Numbered from the stretch's first letter, positions 7,796 through 21,040 are shown. The stretch is 64,000 bases of DNA from Paracraurococcus lichenis (GCF_030657435.1 NZ_JAUTWS010000004.1:62001-126000); one strand, 5' to 3'. The notes: generated by a model from the letters alone, not told the origin. A program made the numbers and translations.

Positions 7796-7889
7796 CGCAG
7801 CCGGTCCGGCCGCGGGGCATTGCGGCGGCGCGGCGCGCGGCCGGGGTCGCCTGGCCGGCACCTGCGTCGCGCGGGACGGGGCTCGGGGC

Positions 7890-8417
7890 GTGACCCGGAC
7901 CGGCACGCAGGGCGTCCGGCTGTTGGGCCTGGACCCGGGCCTGCAGCACACTGGCTGGGGCCTGGTGGAGAGCGCGGGCAGCCGGCTGCGGCATCTCGGC
8001 GACGGCGTGATCTCGACGGATGCGGACATGCCGCTGGCCGCGCGGCTCTGCGCCCTGCACCGCGGGCTGATGGCGCTGCTGGAGCAGTGGCGGCCGGAGG
8101 AGGCCGCGGTCGAGCATACCTATGTCAACAAGAACCCCGGCGCGGCGCTGAAGCTCGGCCAGGCCCGCGGCGTGGTGCTGCTCGCCCCGGCGCTCGCCGG
8201 CATCCCGGTCGCCGAGTATCAGGCGATGGAGGTCAAGCGCGCCGTGGTCGGCACCGGCCATGCCGAGAAGCCGCAGGTCGAGGCCATGGTGCGGCGCCTG
8301 CTGCCGGGTGCCACCATCCGGCGCGCCGATGCGGCGGATGCGCTGGCGGTGGCGATCTGCCACGCGCATCACCGCGGCACGCGGCTGGCCTTCGCCAAAG
8401 GCTATGTGTCGGCATGA
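7890..8417 (+). CDS. ruvC: crossover junction endodeoxyribonuclease RuvC
   Basis: RuvC is the dimeric resolvase that cuts Holliday junctions in recombinational repair. The 175-residue product shows LLGLDPGLQHTGWGLV with the first catalytic Asp, AVEHTYVNKNPGAALKLGQ with the catalytic Glu, and ADAADALAVAICHAHH with the C-terminal acidic residues. The start is a GTG at 7890; upstream in-frame codons belong to the yebC-ruvC spacer. It is followed by ruvA after 49 bases and ruvB overlaps ruvA, so the three probably form one operon. Confidence 0.95.
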   Translation: MTRTGTQGVRLLGLDPGLQHTGWGLVESAGSRLRHLGDGVISTDADMPLAARLCALHRGLMALLEQWRPEEAAVEHTYVNKNPGAALKLGQARGVVLLAPALAGIPVAEYQAMEVKRAVVGTGHAEKPQVEAMVRRLLPGATIRRADAADALAVAICHAHHRGTRLAFAKGYVSA

Positions 8418-8466
8418 GCGGCGCGCCGATCCGGACATCCGGGCATTCCGGCCGGCGGGGCGCCGC

Positions 8467-9081
8467 ATGATCGGCAAGCTCACCGGCCGGCTCGACGGCG
8501 TCCATGAGGGCGGCTGCATCCTCGACGTGAACGGCGTGGGCTACCTGTTGTCCTGCTCGACCAAGACGCTCGACCGGCTGCGCGACGCGCCCGCCGCCGC
8601 GCGGGTGCTGGTGGAGACGCATGTGCGGCAGGACGCCATTGTCCTCTTCGGCTTCGCCACCCCGCAGGAGCGGGACACCTTCGTCAAGCTGACCTCGGTG
8701 CAGGGCGTCGGGCCCAAGGTCGCGCTCGACATCCTCTCGGCCTTCGGGCCGGAGGACCTGGCCGCCGCCGTGCGCGCCGCGGACCGCACCGGGCTGCGGC
8801 AGGCGAATGGCGTCGGCGCCCGGCTGGCCGACCGGCTGGTGACCGAGCTGCGGGACTGGGCCGGCGGCATCCAGCCCGCCTCAGGCATCGCGGTCGCGGG
8901 CGCCCCGGCCGCCGCGGCCGCGCCGGCCGGCGCCGATGCCGATGCGGTCTCGGCGCTGGTCAATCTCGGCTGGAAGCGGCCGGAGGCGCAGGCGGCGGTG
9001 AACCGCGCCAAGGCGCGCCTCGGCGACGGCGCCGGGCTCGAGAGCCTGATCCGCGACAGCCTGAAGGAGCTGGCCCGGTGA
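8467..9081 (+). CDS. ruvA: Holliday junction helicase subunit RuvA
   Basis: RuvA binds four-way junctions as a tetramer and loads RuvB. The 204-residue chain starts [12 protein letters not shown], then has the OB fold with [14 protein letters not shown] and [16 protein letters not shown], helix-hairpin-helix motifs around [13 protein letters not shown] and [16 protein letters not shown], an Ala/Pro-rich linker near 140-160, and the C-terminal RuvB-binding domain ([19 protein letters not shown]). The second HhH is slightly altered from the usual GVGKKTAERL. The ruvB GTG start overlaps the ruvA stop (GTGA). Confidence 0.95.
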   Translation: MIGKLTGRLDGVHEGGCILDVNGVGYLLSCSTKTLDRLRDAPAAARVLVETHVRQDAIVLFGFATPQERDTFVKLTSVQGVGPKVALDILSAFGPEDLAAAVRAADRTGLRQANGVGARLADRLVTELRDWAGGIQPASGIAVAGAPAAAAAPAGADADAVSALVNLGWKRPEAQAAVNRAKARLGDGAGLESLIRDSLKELAR

Positions 9082-10160
9082 GCGGCCGCAGGGGCAAGGC
9101 CGCGCCGCCGCCCGAGCCGGCGGCCGACGACCGCATCACGACGCCCGCCCGCACGGAGGAGGACGCCGCCGAGGCGACGCTCCGGCCGCAGACGCTCGCC
9201 GACTTCACGGGGCAGCAGGCGCTGCGGGAGAACCTCGCGGTCTTCATCCAGGCCGCGCGCGCCCGGGGGGAGGCGCTGGACCATGTCCTGCTGCACGGCC
9301 CGCCCGGCCTCGGCAAGACGACGCTGGCGCAGATCGTGGCGCGCGAGCTCGGCGTCGGCTTCCGCGCGACCAGCGGCCCGATCCTGCAGCGCGCCGGCGA
9401 CCTCGCGGCGATCCTGACCAACCTGCAGCCGCGCGATGTCCTGTTTGTCGATGAAATCCATCGGCTGCAGCCGGCACTCGAAGAAACCCTCTATCCCGCC
9501 ATGGAGGACTTCCAGCTCGACCTCATCATCGGGGAGGGGCCGGCGGCGCGCACCGTGCGCATCGACCTGCCGCCCTTCACCCTGGTCGGCGCCACCACGC
9601 GTTCCGGCCTGCTGGCCCAGCCGCTACGCGACCGCTTCGGCATCCCGCTGCGGCTGCAATTCTACACGCCGGAGGAACTGCTCCGCATCGTCACCCGCGG
9701 CGCCTTCAAGCTCGGCTTCGACCTGTCGGAGGACGGCGCCTGGGAGATCGCCCGCCGCTCCCGCGGCACGCCGCGCATCGCCGGGCGGCTGCTGCGCCGG
9801 GTCCGGGACTTCGCCGTCGTCGCCGCGGTCGAGGCCGACCGCGCCATGGTGGACGGCGCGCTGAACCGGCTGGAGGTGGATGCCAAGGGGCTGGATGCCA
9901 TGGACCGCCGCTACCTCCGCCGCATCGCCGTGCACCACAATGGCGGGCCGGTCGGCGTCGAGACCCTGGCCGCGGCGCTGGCCGAGTCGCGCGACACGAT
10001 CGAGGACGTGATCGAGCCCTACCTGATCCAGGAAGGCCTGGTGCTGCGCACGCCGCGCGGCCGGGTGCTCGGCGTCCCCGGCTGGCAGCATCTCGGCCTC
10101 AGCCCGCCGGCCGGCTTCGCCATCCAGCCCGACCTGCTGTCGGGCGGCGGGGACCCATGA
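9078..10160 (+). CDS. ruvB: Holliday junction ATPase RuvB
   Basis: RuvB is the hexameric AAA+ motor that drives branch migration with RuvA. The 360-residue protein has [19 protein letters not shown], Walker [12 protein letters not shown] near residue 75, Walker [10 protein letters not shown] near 123, sensor 1 GATTRSGLL near 173, and sensor 2/arginine region [15 protein letters not shown] near 230, followed by the winged helix with FLQ-like content ([17 protein letters not shown]). The first 30 residues are a basic, alanine-rich extension. The start is the GTG at 9078; ybgC overlaps its stop by four bases (ATGA). Confidence 0.96.
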   Translation: MSGRRGKAAPPPEPAADDRITTPARTEEDAAEATLRPQTLADFTGQQALRENLAVFIQAARARGEALDHVLLHGPPGLGKTTLAQIVARELGVGFRATSGPILQRAGDLAAILTNLQPRDVLFVDEIHRLQPALEETLYPAMEDFQLDLIIGEGPAARTVRIDLPPFTLVGATTRSGLLAQPLRDRFGIPLRLQFYTPEELLRIVTRGAFKLGFDLSEDGAWEIARRSRGTPRIAGRLLRRVRDFAVVAAVEADRAMVDGALNRLEVDAKGLDAMDRRYLRRIAVHHNGGPVGVETLAAALAESRDTIEDVIEPYLIQEGLVLRTPRGRVLGVPGWQHLGLSPPAGFAIQPDLLSGGGDP

Positions 10161-10663
10161 GGGCGCCCGGCGACCGCGGGGCGCCCGCCGGCCCGGCCCG
10201 GCCGCTGCGGGTCCCGCCCGCGGCCCCGGCGCATCGCTACCCCCTCCGGGTCTATTTCGAGGACACCGATGCCGGGGGCATGGCCTATCACGCCAACTAC
10301 CTCCGTTGGGCCGAACGCGCCCGGACGGAATCCTTGCGTGCCATCGGTTTGCCGCATCATTCTCTTATGGAAGGTCACCATTCGATACTCGTGGTGCGCC
10401 GCATCGAAGTGGAGTATTGGCGCCCCGCCCGGCTCGATGACGCGGTTGTGGTCGAAACCCGAGTCGTTGCCGTCCGTGGGGTGACCATCCTGCTCGACCA
10501 GCGGATGGTACCGGAGGGCGAAGGTGGGGGCGGGGAGCCGCTGGCGGCGCTGCGGGTGGAGCTTGCCTGCATCGACCGCGACAGCCTGCGGCCGAAGCGG
10601 ATCCCGGAGCCCTGGCGCTCGGCGCTCGAGGCGAGGTCCGCCGGGGCCGGGGCGACAGTCTAG
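10157..10663 (+). CDS. ybgC: Tol-Pal-associated acyl-CoA thioesterase YbgC
   Basis: YbgC is a hotdog-fold thioesterase that hydrolyses acyl-CoA or acyl-ACP and is coded at the head of most tol-pal operons. The 168-residue product has the catalytic signature [22 protein letters not shown] (seen as [18 protein letters not shown]) around residues 32-50, then [15 protein letters not shown] and [16 protein letters not shown]. It overlaps ruvB by four bases and is 49 bases before tolQ, so ruv and tol genes are probably co-transcribed. The first 25 residues are a proline-rich extension; a later start cannot be excluded. Confidence 0.93.
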   Translation: MRAPGDRGAPAGPARPLRVPPAAPAHRYPLRVYFEDTDAGGMAYHANYLRWAERARTESLRAIGLPHHSLMEGHHSILVVRRIEVEYWRPARLDDAVVVETRVVAVRGVTILLDQRMVPEGEGGGGEPLAALRVELACIDRDSLRPKRIPEPWRSALEARSAGAGATV

Positions 10664-10712
10664 ACAGGCAGCCGGCGGGGGCCGGCCGCCGCAGGGAAGA
10701 TGGAGCAGTGCG

Positions 10713-11468
<756 letters not shown>

Positions 11469-11472
11469 CGCC

Positions 11473-12012
<540 letters not shown>

Positions 12013-12045
12013 GGCGGCGCCGGCAGCGCGGGGGGCGCGAGGCGC

Positions 12046-13221
12046 ATGCCTGACGACGGGGGCTATCGGCCGGCCTCGGCCGGTCAGAGCGGGTTCGAGG
12101 ATGGCGTCGGGGGGCGCCGGATGCGACCGAAGGGGATGCGGTTCTGGGGCCTGGTCTCGGCCGGGCTGCATGTCGCGCTGCTCGTGCTCGGCCTGCTCTT
12201 CGGCCTGCCGAAGCGGCTGGAGGAGCCGGAGGAGGCGATCGCCGTCGAGATCGTGGCCGCGCCGCAGGTCGCGCAGGGCGAGCGCCCGGCGCCGGTCGTC
12301 GGTCCGCCGAGCGTGAAGGAGCCGCCGCGGCCCGAGCCGCCGGCGCCCGAGCGGGTGACGGAGAGCATCCCGAGCCCGCCGCCGCCCCCGCCACCGCCAC
12401 CTCCGGCCGCGGCGCCGCCGCCCTCGCCGCAGGTGGCGACGCCGCGGCTGACCCCGCCGCCGCCCGAGCCGACGCCGGTGCCGCCGCGCCCGCCGCAGGT
12501 CGCGGAGGCGAAGCCGCGGCCGGAGCCGCCGCCCGAACCCGCGCCGACGCCGCTGCCCCTGCCGCCACCGCCGCCTCCCGCGCCGGCCCCGCCCGCGCCG
12601 CGCCAGCCGCCGCAGCCGCCGCAGCAGCAGGCCCAGGCGAAGCCGGAGCCGCCGGCGCCGCCGCCCGCGCCGCCGCGCCCCGACCCGGTGCCGCAGAAGA
12701 CGCCCGCGCCGCCCGCGCCGGAGCCGGCGAAGGAGGCCGGCACGGGCCGGACGCCGCCGGTGCAGAAGCCGCAGGCGGACAGCCGCAGCGTGCTGAACAC
12801 GCTCGAGCGGCTGCAGGCCAGCCGGCCGTCGAACGAGGCGCCGCGCGGCCGGCCGAGCCCGGCAACCGGCAGCCCGCAGCAGGGCGGCGGCGCGCCGACC
12901 GGCACTGCGGCGCTGAATGCCGGGGAGAAGGCCGGCCTCGCCGACAAGATCAGCGAATGCTGGTCGGTGGACGGCGGCGGCCTCGGCATCCGCGACGTCG
13001 TGGTCGAGTTGCGCGTCGACGTGGATGCCGGCGGCACGGTGCGGAACGTCAGGCCGAACGGCTCGCCGCCCGCCGATCCGCGCGCGCGGTCCGTCTACGA
13101 GGCGGCGCGGCGGGCGCTGCTCGACCCGAAATGCAACCCGCTGCCGCTGCCGAAGGAACGGCTCGCGGCGTTGCGCGACACCGTGTTCCGCTTCAACCCG
13201 CGCGACCTCGGCCTGCGATGA
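12046..13221 (+). CDS. tolA: TolA, proline-rich form
   Basis: TolA bridges the TolQR motor to Pal at the outer membrane. Domain I is one N-terminal membrane helix ([20 protein letters not shown], residues 33-52). Domain II, about residues 85-245, is an extended proline-rich stretch of PEP, PPPP and PAPP repeats, not the long alpha-helix of enteric TolA. Domain III (about 290-391) has the TonB/TolA-type fold with [26 protein letters not shown] and a final [10 protein letters not shown]. The ATG at 12046 is used; an ATG at 12121 ([10 protein letters not shown]) would remove a 25-residue leader and is equally possible. Confidence 0.92.
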   Translation: MPDDGGYRPASAGQSGFEDGVGGRRMRPKGMRFWGLVSAGLHVALLVLGLLFGLPKRLEEPEEAIAVEIVAAPQVAQGERPAPVVGPPSVKEPPRPEPPAPERVTESIPSPPPPPPPPPPAAAPPPSPQVATPRLTPPPPEPTPVPPRPPQVAEAKPRPEPPPEPAPTPLPLPPPPPPAPAPPAPRQPPQPPQQQAQAKPEPPAPPPAPPRPDPVPQKTPAPPAPEPAKEAGTGRTPPVQKPQADSRSVLNTLERLQASRPSNEAPRGRPSPATGSPQQGGGAPTGTAALNAGEKAGLADKISECWSVDGGGLGIRDVVVELRVDVDAGGTVRNVRPNGSPPADPRARSVYEAARRALLDPKCNPLPLPKERLAALRDTVFRFNPRDLGLR

Positions 13222-13294
13222 CGATGATGGCGGCGGGCTTGACCCGCCGCGGCGTCCCGCCATGGTGCGCGCCGTCCGCCCCAGGAGATTCTGC

Positions 13295-14665
13295 ATGACC
13301 CCGAAGGACCAGGCGCTGGCTGGCTTCGTCTCGCGCCGCGCCACGCTGTTCGGCGGGATGGCCTTCGCATTGCCGGCGGTCGCCGGGCTGCCGGCCGCGG
13401 CGCTGGCGCAGAGCTCGGTCGTCGACATCACCAAGGCCCGCACCGACCCGATCCCGATCGCGATCCCGGATTTCGCCGGGCAGGGCGAAGGCTCGCGCGT
13501 CGGCCGCGACATCGCCCGCGTGGTCATCAACAACCTGAAGAATTCCGGCCTGTTCCGCCCGGTCGAGCGCGCCGCCTTCATCCAGACGGCGGAGGCCGCC
13601 GCCGCCATGCCGCGCTTCCAGGACTGGCGGGTGATCGGCGCGCAGGCGCTGGTGACCGGCAGGGTCGAGGCCGCGAGCGACCGCGTGCGGGTCGAGTTCC
13701 GGCTCTGGGACGTGCTGCCGGAGCAGCAGATCCAGGGCACCGCCTTCACCGCGCCGGCGGCCAATTGGCGCCGCATCGCGCATCTGATCTCGGACGTGAT
13801 CTACGAGCGGCTGCTGGGCGAGAAGGGCTATTTCGACACCAAGGTCGTCTACATCGCCGAGAGCGGGCCGCGCGACCGGCGCACCCGGCGCCTCGCCATC
13901 ATGGACCAGGACGGCGAGAACAACCGCTTCCTGACCGACGGGCAGTTCGCCGCGCTGACGCCGCGCTACCACCCGAACGGCCAGCAGATCGCCTTCATGT
14001 CCTATGCCCGCGGCGAGCCGAAGGTCTATCTCTACAATCTCGAGGGCGGGCGGCCGGAGCCGCTGGGCAATTTCCCGGGCATGACCCTCTCGCCGCGCTT
14101 CAGCCCGGACGGGCGCAGCGTGGTGCTCTCGGCGACCCGCGGCAACGACGCCAATATCTACGTCGTCGATCTCGGCTCGCGGCAGGAGCGGCAGCTCACC
14201 TCGGGCGGCGGGCTCGACGTCTCGCCCTGCTTCTCGCCCGATGGGACGCAGATCGTCTTCAACTCCGACCGCGGCGGCGACCAGCAGCTCTATGTCATGG
14301 ATGCGGGCGGCGGCGGCATCCGCCGCATCTCCTTCGGCAAGGGGCGCTACGCGACGCCGGTCTGGTCGCCGCGCGGCGACCTGATCGCCTTCACCCGCCT
14401 CGCGGGCGGGCAGTTCGCCATCGGCGTCATGCGCCCCGACGGCTCCGGCGAGCGCATCCTGACGGAGGGCTGGGGCATGGAGGGGCCGACCTTCGCGCCG
14501 AACGGCCGTGTCATGATGTATTTCCGCGAGACCCCGGCGCGCGACGCGCGCGGCGGCGGCTATTCCTCCCGCCTCGCCTCGATCGACATCGCCGGCTTCA
14601 ACGAGCGGCAGATCGTCACCCCGACCGATGCCTCCGATCCGGCCTGGTCGCCGCTGCTCTCCTGA
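13295..14665 (+). CDS. tolB: Tol-Pal system beta-propeller protein TolB
   Basis: TolB is the periplasmic protein that shuttles between Pal and TolA. The 456-residue precursor has an N-terminal export signal with paired arginines ([19 protein letters not shown]) ending near ALAQS. It continues with the N-terminal domain ([19 protein letters not shown]) and the six-bladed propeller with repeated FSPDG-type strands ([50 protein letters not shown]). It starts at an ATG at 13295 with AGGAG seven bases upstream. It lies 73 bases after tolA. The twin-arginine look could mean Tat export; that is inference. Confidence 0.95.
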   Translation: MTPKDQALAGFVSRRATLFGGMAFALPAVAGLPAAALAQSSVVDITKARTDPIPIAIPDFAGQGEGSRVGRDIARVVINNLKNSGLFRPVERAAFIQTAEAAAAMPRFQDWRVIGAQALVTGRVEAASDRVRVEFRLWDVLPEQQIQGTAFTAPAANWRRIAHLISDVIYERLLGEKGYFDTKVVYIAESGPRDRRTRRLAIMDQDGENNRFLTDGQFAALTPRYHPNGQQIAFMSYARGEPKVYLYNLEGGRPEPLGNFPGMTLSPRFSPDGRSVVLSATRGNDANIYVVDLGSRQERQLTSGGGLDVSPCFSPDGTQIVFNSDRGGDQQLYVMDAGGGGIRRISFGKGRYATPVWSPRGDLIAFTRLAGGQFAIGVMRPDGSGERILTEGWGMEGPTFAPNGRVMMYFRETPARDARGGGYSSRLASIDIAGFNERQIVTPTDASDPAWSPLLS

Positions 14666-14710
14666 TCCGCGTCCGTCAGGGTTGCAGCGGTGCATGGCAC
14701 GGCCGCCACA

Positions 14711-14763
14711 TTGACAGAGAATTGTTCGATTGCCTTGACCCTCTAGATCATGGGTTGTAACGG
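14711..14763 (+). promoter_or_regulatory. candidate promoter upstream of pal
   Basis: The 150-base tolB-pal spacer is locally A/T-richer and contains TTGACA at 14711-14716 and a second TTGACC at 14735-14740. The second is followed 17 bases later by TAACGG, a poor -10. This could give pal its own promoter in addition to read-through from tolB, as known for enteric pal. Confidence 0.35.
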
Positions 14764-14815
14764 CGGCGAAGGAGTTCCAGCGGCTCCGCGCTGCTTCTGC
14801 GAAAGGATCAGAGGG

Positions 14816-15295
14816 ATGAAGACCACCCGGGTGCTTGGCGCCTTTGCGGCGCTCGCGCTGCTCGCCGCCTGCGAGTCCTCCACCGACACCGCCGCCACCG
14901 GCACCGGCGCCGCCACCACCGGCAGCACCATCCGCCCCGGCAGCCAGGAGGACCTGATCGCCCAGGCCGGCAGCGACCGCGTGTTCTTCGACTACGACAG
15001 CAGCGCCATCCGTGCCGACCAGCGCCCGACGCTGCAGCGCCAGGCGAGCTGGATGGGCGCCAACCCCGCGGTGACCGTGCAGGTCGAGGGCCATGCCGAC
15101 GAGCGCGGCACGCGCGAGTACAACCTCGCGCTCGGCCAGCGCCGCGCCAATGCGGCGCGCGACGCGCTGGCCGCGGGCGGCGTCGCCGGCGGCCGGATCT
15201 CCACCATCTCCTACGGCAAGGACCGCCCGGCGGCGCTCGGCTCGAACGAGGATGCCTGGGCGCAGAACCGCCGCGCCGTGACGGTGGTGCGCTAA
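14816..15295 (+). CDS. pal: peptidoglycan-associated lipoprotein Pal
   Basis: Pal is an outer-membrane lipoprotein that binds peptidoglycan and TolB. The 159-residue precursor has a lipoprotein signal ending in LAAC, with the lipidated Cys at residue 19. A Thr/Gly/Ala-rich linker follows, then the OmpA-like domain: VFFDYDSSAIR near residue 60, VQVEGHADERGTREYNLALG near 92 (QVEGHADERGTREYN), RRANAARDAL and ISYGKDRPAALG. It has a good AGAGGG ribosome binding site. The gene completes the core Tol-Pal set in this locus. Confidence 0.97.
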   Translation: MKTTRVLGAFAALALLAACESSTDTAATGTGAATTGSTIRPGSQEDLIAQAGSDRVFFDYDSSAIRADQRPTLQRQASWMGANPAVTVQVEGHADERGTREYNLALGQRRANAARDALAAGGVAGGRISTISYGKDRPAALGSNEDAWAQNRRAVTVVR

Positions 15296-15308
15296 TACGC
15301 TTGTGTAT

Positions 15309-15332
15309 CGCGGCGGGCTTCGGCCCGCCGCG
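15309..15332 (+). terminator. strong UUCG hairpin between pal and cpoB
   Basis: A perfect 10-base stem (CGCGGCGGGC pairing with GCCCGCCGCG) encloses a TTCG tetraloop at 15319-15322, just 14 bases after the pal stop. There is no T-run, so it is either a weak terminator or an RNA-stabilising 3' end for pal that lowers cpoB expression. Confidence 0.6.
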
Positions 15333-15423
15333 GCCAGCCGATAGATAGCCGGGGCTTCCGCTCCCCGGCGGCTGCGGCCGGGGCGGGCCCGTCCGCCCCG
15401 CGATGAGCCCGACCGGAGTCCCG

Positions 15424-16308
15424 ATGCGACGCGCGCTCGCCGTCCTGCTCCTCGCCACCCCGCTCTCCCTGGCCGAGGCCGGGCCGGCCCATGCCCAGGC
15501 CGAGAGCCGCGAGGGGATCTACCTGCAGAACCAGATCCTCCAGCTCCGGCAGGAGCTCGACCAGTTGCGTCGCGGCGGCGCGGCCGCCGTGCCGGCGCCG
15601 GTGCCGCGCGGCAATGCGCCGGCCGGGCCGCAGGGCGAGCTGGTCGGGGCGCTGCTCGACCGCGTCTCGACGCTGGAGGAGGAGACGCGCCGGCTGCGCG
15701 GCCGGCTGGAGCAGGCCGAGTTCCAGAACCGCACCCTCGGCCAGCAGCTCGAGAAGCTGCAGGGCGACATGGATTACCGGCTGCAGCAGGTGGAGGGCAC
15801 GGGCGGCGGCGCGCCGCGCCCGGCGACGCCCGCGCCCGCACCCCCGCCGCCGGCGGCGCGGCCGTCCGGCCCGGCGCAGTCCCTGCCGCCCGTCGCCGGC
15901 CCGGCGCCCGCGCCGGCCGCCGCCCGCACGCCGGAGAAGTCGCTCTCGGACGGTCAGGCCGCGCTCGCGCGGCGCGACTTCGCCACCGCCGAGGCCGCGG
16001 CGCGCGAGGTGCTCGGCAATCGCGGCAGCCCGCGCGCCTATGACGCGCGCTTCCTGCTGGCCGATGCGGAGTTCGGCCAGCGCAACTGGCAGGACGCCGC
16101 GGTCGCCTATGGCGAGGCCTATCGGGCCAACCAGAAGGGCAGCCGCGCGGCGGAGGCGCTGATCGGCTTCGGCACCTCGCTGGCCAACCTCAACCAGAAG
16201 CGCGAGGCCTGCGACGCCTTCGGCCTGGTGCAGAGCGAGTACCCGCAGTTGCGCGGCGCGCTGAAGGAGCGGCTGGATGCCGGCCGCCAGCGGGCGGGCT
16301 GCCGCTAG
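15424..16308 (+). CDS. cpoB: Tol-Pal associated protein CpoB (YbgF)
   Basis: CpoB links Tol-driven constriction with peptidoglycan synthesis in the periplasm. The 294-residue precursor has a signal peptide (MRRALAVLLLATPLSLAEA, cleavage near AHAQA). A trimerising coiled coil follows (LQNQILQLRQELDQL and LEEETRRLRGRLEQAEFQ), then a Pro/Ala linker and a C-terminal TPR domain (ALARRDFATAEAAAREVL, FLLADAEFGQRNWQDAA). The ATG at 15424 has GGAG six bases upstream and gives a clean signal peptide; the ATG at 15403 adds seven residues. It is the last gene of the tol-pal locus. Confidence 0.92.
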   Translation: MRRALAVLLLATPLSLAEAGPAHAQAESREGIYLQNQILQLRQELDQLRRGGAAAVPAPVPRGNAPAGPQGELVGALLDRVSTLEEETRRLRGRLEQAEFQNRTLGQQLEKLQGDMDYRLQQVEGTGGGAPRPATPAPAPPPPAARPSGPAQSLPPVAGPAPAPAAARTPEKSLSDGQAALARRDFATAEAAAREVLGNRGSPRAYDARFLLADAEFGQRNWQDAAVAYGEAYRANQKGSRAAEALIGFGTSLANLNQKREACDAFGLVQSEYPQLRGALKERLDAGRQRAGCR

Positions 16309-16373
16309 GCGCGCCTGCCCGGCCTGGACCGCATCCGGTGCGGACCGGGCTTCCGTCCGGCGCGCCTGCCCGG
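16308..16373. repeat. 15-bp direct repeat after cpoB
   Basis: GGCGCGCCTGCCCGG occurs at 16308-16322 and again at 16359-16373, 51 bases apart. The first copy begins inside the last base of the cpoB stop. The rest of the 296-base cpoB-tilS spacer holds only the terminator-like hairpin near 16499 and no gene that I can support. Confidence 0.7.
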
Positions 16374-16498
16374 ACCTCTCCTGGAAGGCCCCCCGGGGTG
16401 TGCCGCGGCCCGGCCCCCGCGCGGTCGCGGCGCGCTCGGCCCCGTCGCGCGCAGCCCCAGCCCGGGCCATCGGGTCGGCGGGACCTCGAGGCGGCTCC

Positions 16499-16527
16499 GC
16501 CGCATCGCACGCGGTGCGGCCTTTTCC
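16499..16527 (+). terminator. probable intrinsic terminator before tilS
   Basis: GCCGCA at 16499 pairs with TGCGGC ending at 16520, with an inner CGC/GCG extension, and is followed by CTTTTCC. It should end tol-pal transcripts, so tilS probably has its own promoter or depends on read-through. Confidence 0.6.
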
Positions 16528-16604
16528 ATGACCACGCGCCGGCCTCCTCGCCCGTGACGCCGCCACTGGCGCAAGGCGGTGCCGTCGGTCCGTCCGACGC
16601 CGGC

Positions 16605-17882
16605 ATGGCGGCGGATCTGGCGGCCGTGTCCGAGGCGGGGTTCGCCGCCCTGATGGCGCCGCTCGGCCCCTTCGGCCCGGCGCCGCGGCTCGCCGCCGGC
16701 GTCTCGGGCGGGCCGCACAGCCTCGCCCTCGCCCTGCTGGCGGATCGCTGGGTCCGGGCGCGCGGCGGCAGCCTGCTCGCGCTCATCGTCGATCACGGGC
16801 TGCGGCCCGAGAGCGCCGCGGAGGCGGCGGGCGTCGCCGCCATGCTCGCGGCGCGCGGCATCGCGGCCCGCATCCTCGCCCTCGGTCTCCCGGCCGGGCC
16901 GCGGCTGCAGGAACGCGCCCGCGCCGCCCGCCATGCCGCCCTGCTGGAGGCCTGCCAAGCCGCCGGCGCACCCTGGCTGCTGCTCGGCCACCACCGCGCC
17001 GACCAGGCGGAGACGCTGCTCTTCCGCGCGCTGCGCGGGAGCGGGGAGGGCGGCCTCGCCGCCATGGCGGTGCTGCGGGCTGAGGCGGCGGCGCTGGTGC
17101 TGCGGCCGCTCCTCGGCGTCCCGCCCGCGCGGCTGGAGGCGGTGGTCGCCGATGCCGGCCTCGCGCCGGTGCGCGACCCGAGCAACCGCGACCCGCGCTT
17201 CGCCCGCATCGCCCTCCGCGCGGCGCTGGACGACCCGGCGGGCACCGGCCTGCCGGTGGCGGCCCTGGCCGAGGCGGCATCCGCCTTCGGTCTGCGGCGC
17301 GCCCAGGCGGAGGCGGCGCTGGCCACCCGCCTCGCCGAGGCGGCCCGGCTGTTTCCGACCGGCCATGCGGAGATCGACCCGGCGGCGCTGGGCGCGGATG
17401 CGGTGGCGGTCGCGGCGCTCGGCGCGCTGCTCCGCGCGGTGGGCGGCGGGGGCTTCCCGCCGGCCGCCGCGGCGGTGGCGGCGCTGCTGCGACGCGGCGC
17501 GGGGACCCTGGCCGGCGCCTGGCTGCGGCCGCGCGGTGCTCGCTGGCTTTTGTTGCGGGAGCCGTCCGGCCTTGCGCCGCCCGTGCCGGCCGTCGCCGGC
17601 GCCCGCTGGGACGGCCGGTTCCGCCTGCTCCGGGCCGGCGCTCCCGGCCATGACCTCGGGGCGCTCGGGCCGGAGGGCGCGGCCTTCCGCCACCTGGCGC
17701 CCGGTCTTCCGGCCGCGGTGCTCGCCGCCCTTCCGGCCATCCGCCAGCACGCCGTGCTGGCCGCGGTGCCTCTGCTCGGCTATCCTGATGGGCAACGCTG
17801 TGCGGAATTCCCGCTCGTCTTTTCCCCGGCTGGTGGTGCCGTGACCGGGGCGGAGGATCGGAGGAGCCGCATGGCCCATTAA
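16605..17882 (+). CDS. tilS: tRNA(Ile)-lysidine synthetase TilS
   Basis: TilS modifies the CAU anticodon wobble C of tRNA-Ile2 to lysidine, changing it to read AUA. The 425-residue product has the PP-loop region [16 protein letters not shown] near residue 31, [15 protein letters not shown] near 62, [23 protein letters not shown] ([17 protein letters not shown]) near 126 and LRPLLGVP with [16 protein letters not shown] near 190. The usual SGGxDS loop reads SGGPHS here, with His for Asp. The ATG at 16605 is used; a GTG at 16554 would add 17 residues. The C-terminal domain is divergent. Confidence 0.88.
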   Translation: MAADLAAVSEAGFAALMAPLGPFGPAPRLAAGVSGGPHSLALALLADRWVRARGGSLLALIVDHGLRPESAAEAAGVAAMLAARGIAARILALGLPAGPRLQERARAARHAALLEACQAAGAPWLLLGHHRADQAETLLFRALRGSGEGGLAAMAVLRAEAAALVLRPLLGVPPARLEAVVADAGLAPVRDPSNRDPRFARIALRAALDDPAGTGLPVAALAEAASAFGLRRAQAEAALATRLAEAARLFPTGHAEIDPAALGADAVAVAALGALLRAVGGGGFPPAAAAVAALLRRGAGTLAGAWLRPRGARWLLLREPSGLAPPVPAVAGARWDGRFRLLRAGAPGHDLGALGPEGAAFRHLAPGLPAAVLAALPAIRQHAVLAAVPLLGYPDGQRCAEFPLVFSPAGGAVTGAEDRRSRMAH

Positions 17883-17988
17883 CTGCCGGGCATGGCTCCC
17901 TATCTACCGGAGGACGGCAGGATCGCGGGCATGGCGCCCAAGGGTTCGTGGCCTCGTCACGGCCACGGCGGGAACGGGATATGAATCG

Positions 17989-19911
<1,923 letters not shown>

Positions 19912-19922
19912 TCCTTCTTCCC

Positions 19923-19953
19923 GGGCCCGGGGGCGCCAGCCTCCGGGCCCTTT
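19923..19953 (+). terminator. intrinsic terminator after ftsH
   Basis: GGGCCCGGGGGC and GCCTCCGGGCCC form a near-perfect GC stem at 19923-19950, followed by TTTC, 11 bases after the ftsH stop. It is short of T residues but well placed. Confidence 0.7.
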
Positions 19954-19975
19954 CGCGAGCGCCCGGGCCTGTCCC

Positions 19976-21040
19976 ATGACCGAGAGATGGATCGAGCCGC
20001 TGGGCCTGCTGGAGGGTCCCGCGGCCTTCGTCGCGCTGCGCGACGGCCTGGCCCTGCCGCTGCAGGGCGGGCATCTCGCCTTCCCCCTGGCGCGGCTGAT
20101 CGAGGACGGGACGGCGCGCGGCGTGGTGCCGGCCGCCGCCATCCCCGAGGACTGGCAGGACCTGCTGCCGCCGCTCATCCGGCCGCTGCCGCCCTTCGCC
20201 GGCCTCGCGCCGCGCCTGCCCGGCTGCCCCCTGGTCATGGGCATCGTCAACGTCACCCCGGACAGCTTCTCGGACGGCGGCGAGACGGCGGAGGCCGCGG
20301 CGGCCATCGCCCGCGGCCATGCCATGCTGGAGGCGGGGGCCGACATCCTCGACATCGGCGGGGAGAGCACGCGGCCGGGCGCCGATCCCGTGAGCCCCGG
20401 GGAGGAGATCCGCCGCATCCTGCCGGTGGTGCGCGACCTGGCCCGCGCCGCGCCCGTCTCGGTCGATACAAGGCATGCCGCGACCATGGCGGCGGCGCTG
20501 GAGGCCGGGGCGGAGATCGTCAACGACATAACCGCGCTCCGGCATGACGGCGGGGCGCTGCGCGTGGTCCAGGCCGCCGCCGCGCCCCTCGTCATCATGC
20601 ACATGCCCGGCACCGATCCGCGCAGCATGCAGGCCGAGGCGCGCTACGGCGACGTGGTGCTGGAGGTCGCCCGCTTCCTGCGCGACCGGGTGGCGACGCT
20701 GCAACGCCTCGGCATCCCCCGCGCCCGGATCGCCATCGATCCCGGGATCGGCTTCGGCAAGACCATGGAACACAACCTCGCGCTGCTGGAGCGGCTGCCG
20801 CTGCTCGCCGGCATCGGCTGCCCGGTGCTGGTCGGCCTGTCGCGCAAGCGCTTCCTCGGCCGCCTCACGGGCATCGAGGCGGCCGGCGAGCGCCTGGTGC
20901 CGAGCCTGGCCGGCGCGCTCTTCGCCGCCAGCCGCGGGGCCGCCATCCTGCGGGTGCATGACGTGGCGGAAACCTTTCAGGCCCTCGCGATGTGGCGGGC
21001 CGCCGCTGCCGGCGCGGCACCGGCCTCAAGGACAGGCTAA
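19976..21040 (+). CDS. folP: dihydropteroate synthase
   Basis: FolP condenses p-aminobenzoate with dihydropterin pyrophosphate in folate synthesis. Core motifs start late: [15 protein letters not shown] near residue 88, [13 protein letters not shown] near 122, [11 protein letters not shown] near 160, [10 protein letters not shown] near 182, [15 protein letters not shown] near 258 and [13 protein letters not shown] near 283. The protein is 354 residues long because of about 85 extra N-terminal residues ([15 protein letters not shown] onward) that are absent from the minimal enzyme. The extension looks coding, with a DW-Q-DLLPP stretch, and similar extensions occur in related alphaproteobacteria. 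glmM starts 58 bases downstream. Confidence 0.94.
   Translation: MTERWIEPLGLLEGPAAFVALRDGLALPLQGGHLAFPLARLIEDGTARGVVPAAAIPEDWQDLLPPLIRPLPPFAGLAPRLPGCPLVMGIVNVTPDSFSDGGETAEAAAAIARGHAMLEAGADILDIGGESTRPGADPVSPGEEIRRILPVVRDLARAAPVSVDTRHAATMAAALEAGAEIVNDITALRHDGGALRVVQAAAAPLVIMHMPGTDPRSMQAEARYGDVVLEVARFLRDRVATLQRLGIPRARIAIDPGIGFGKTMEHNLALLERLPLLAGIGCPVLVGLSRKRFLGRLTGIEAAGERLVPSLAGALFAASRGAAILRVHDVAETFQALAMWRAAAAGAAPASRTG

Noticed and set aside
12360..12760. A repeat array in tolA
   Set aside because: The periodic CCG-rich sequence encodes proline repeats; it has no spacer structure and is not a CRISPR or intergenic repeat.
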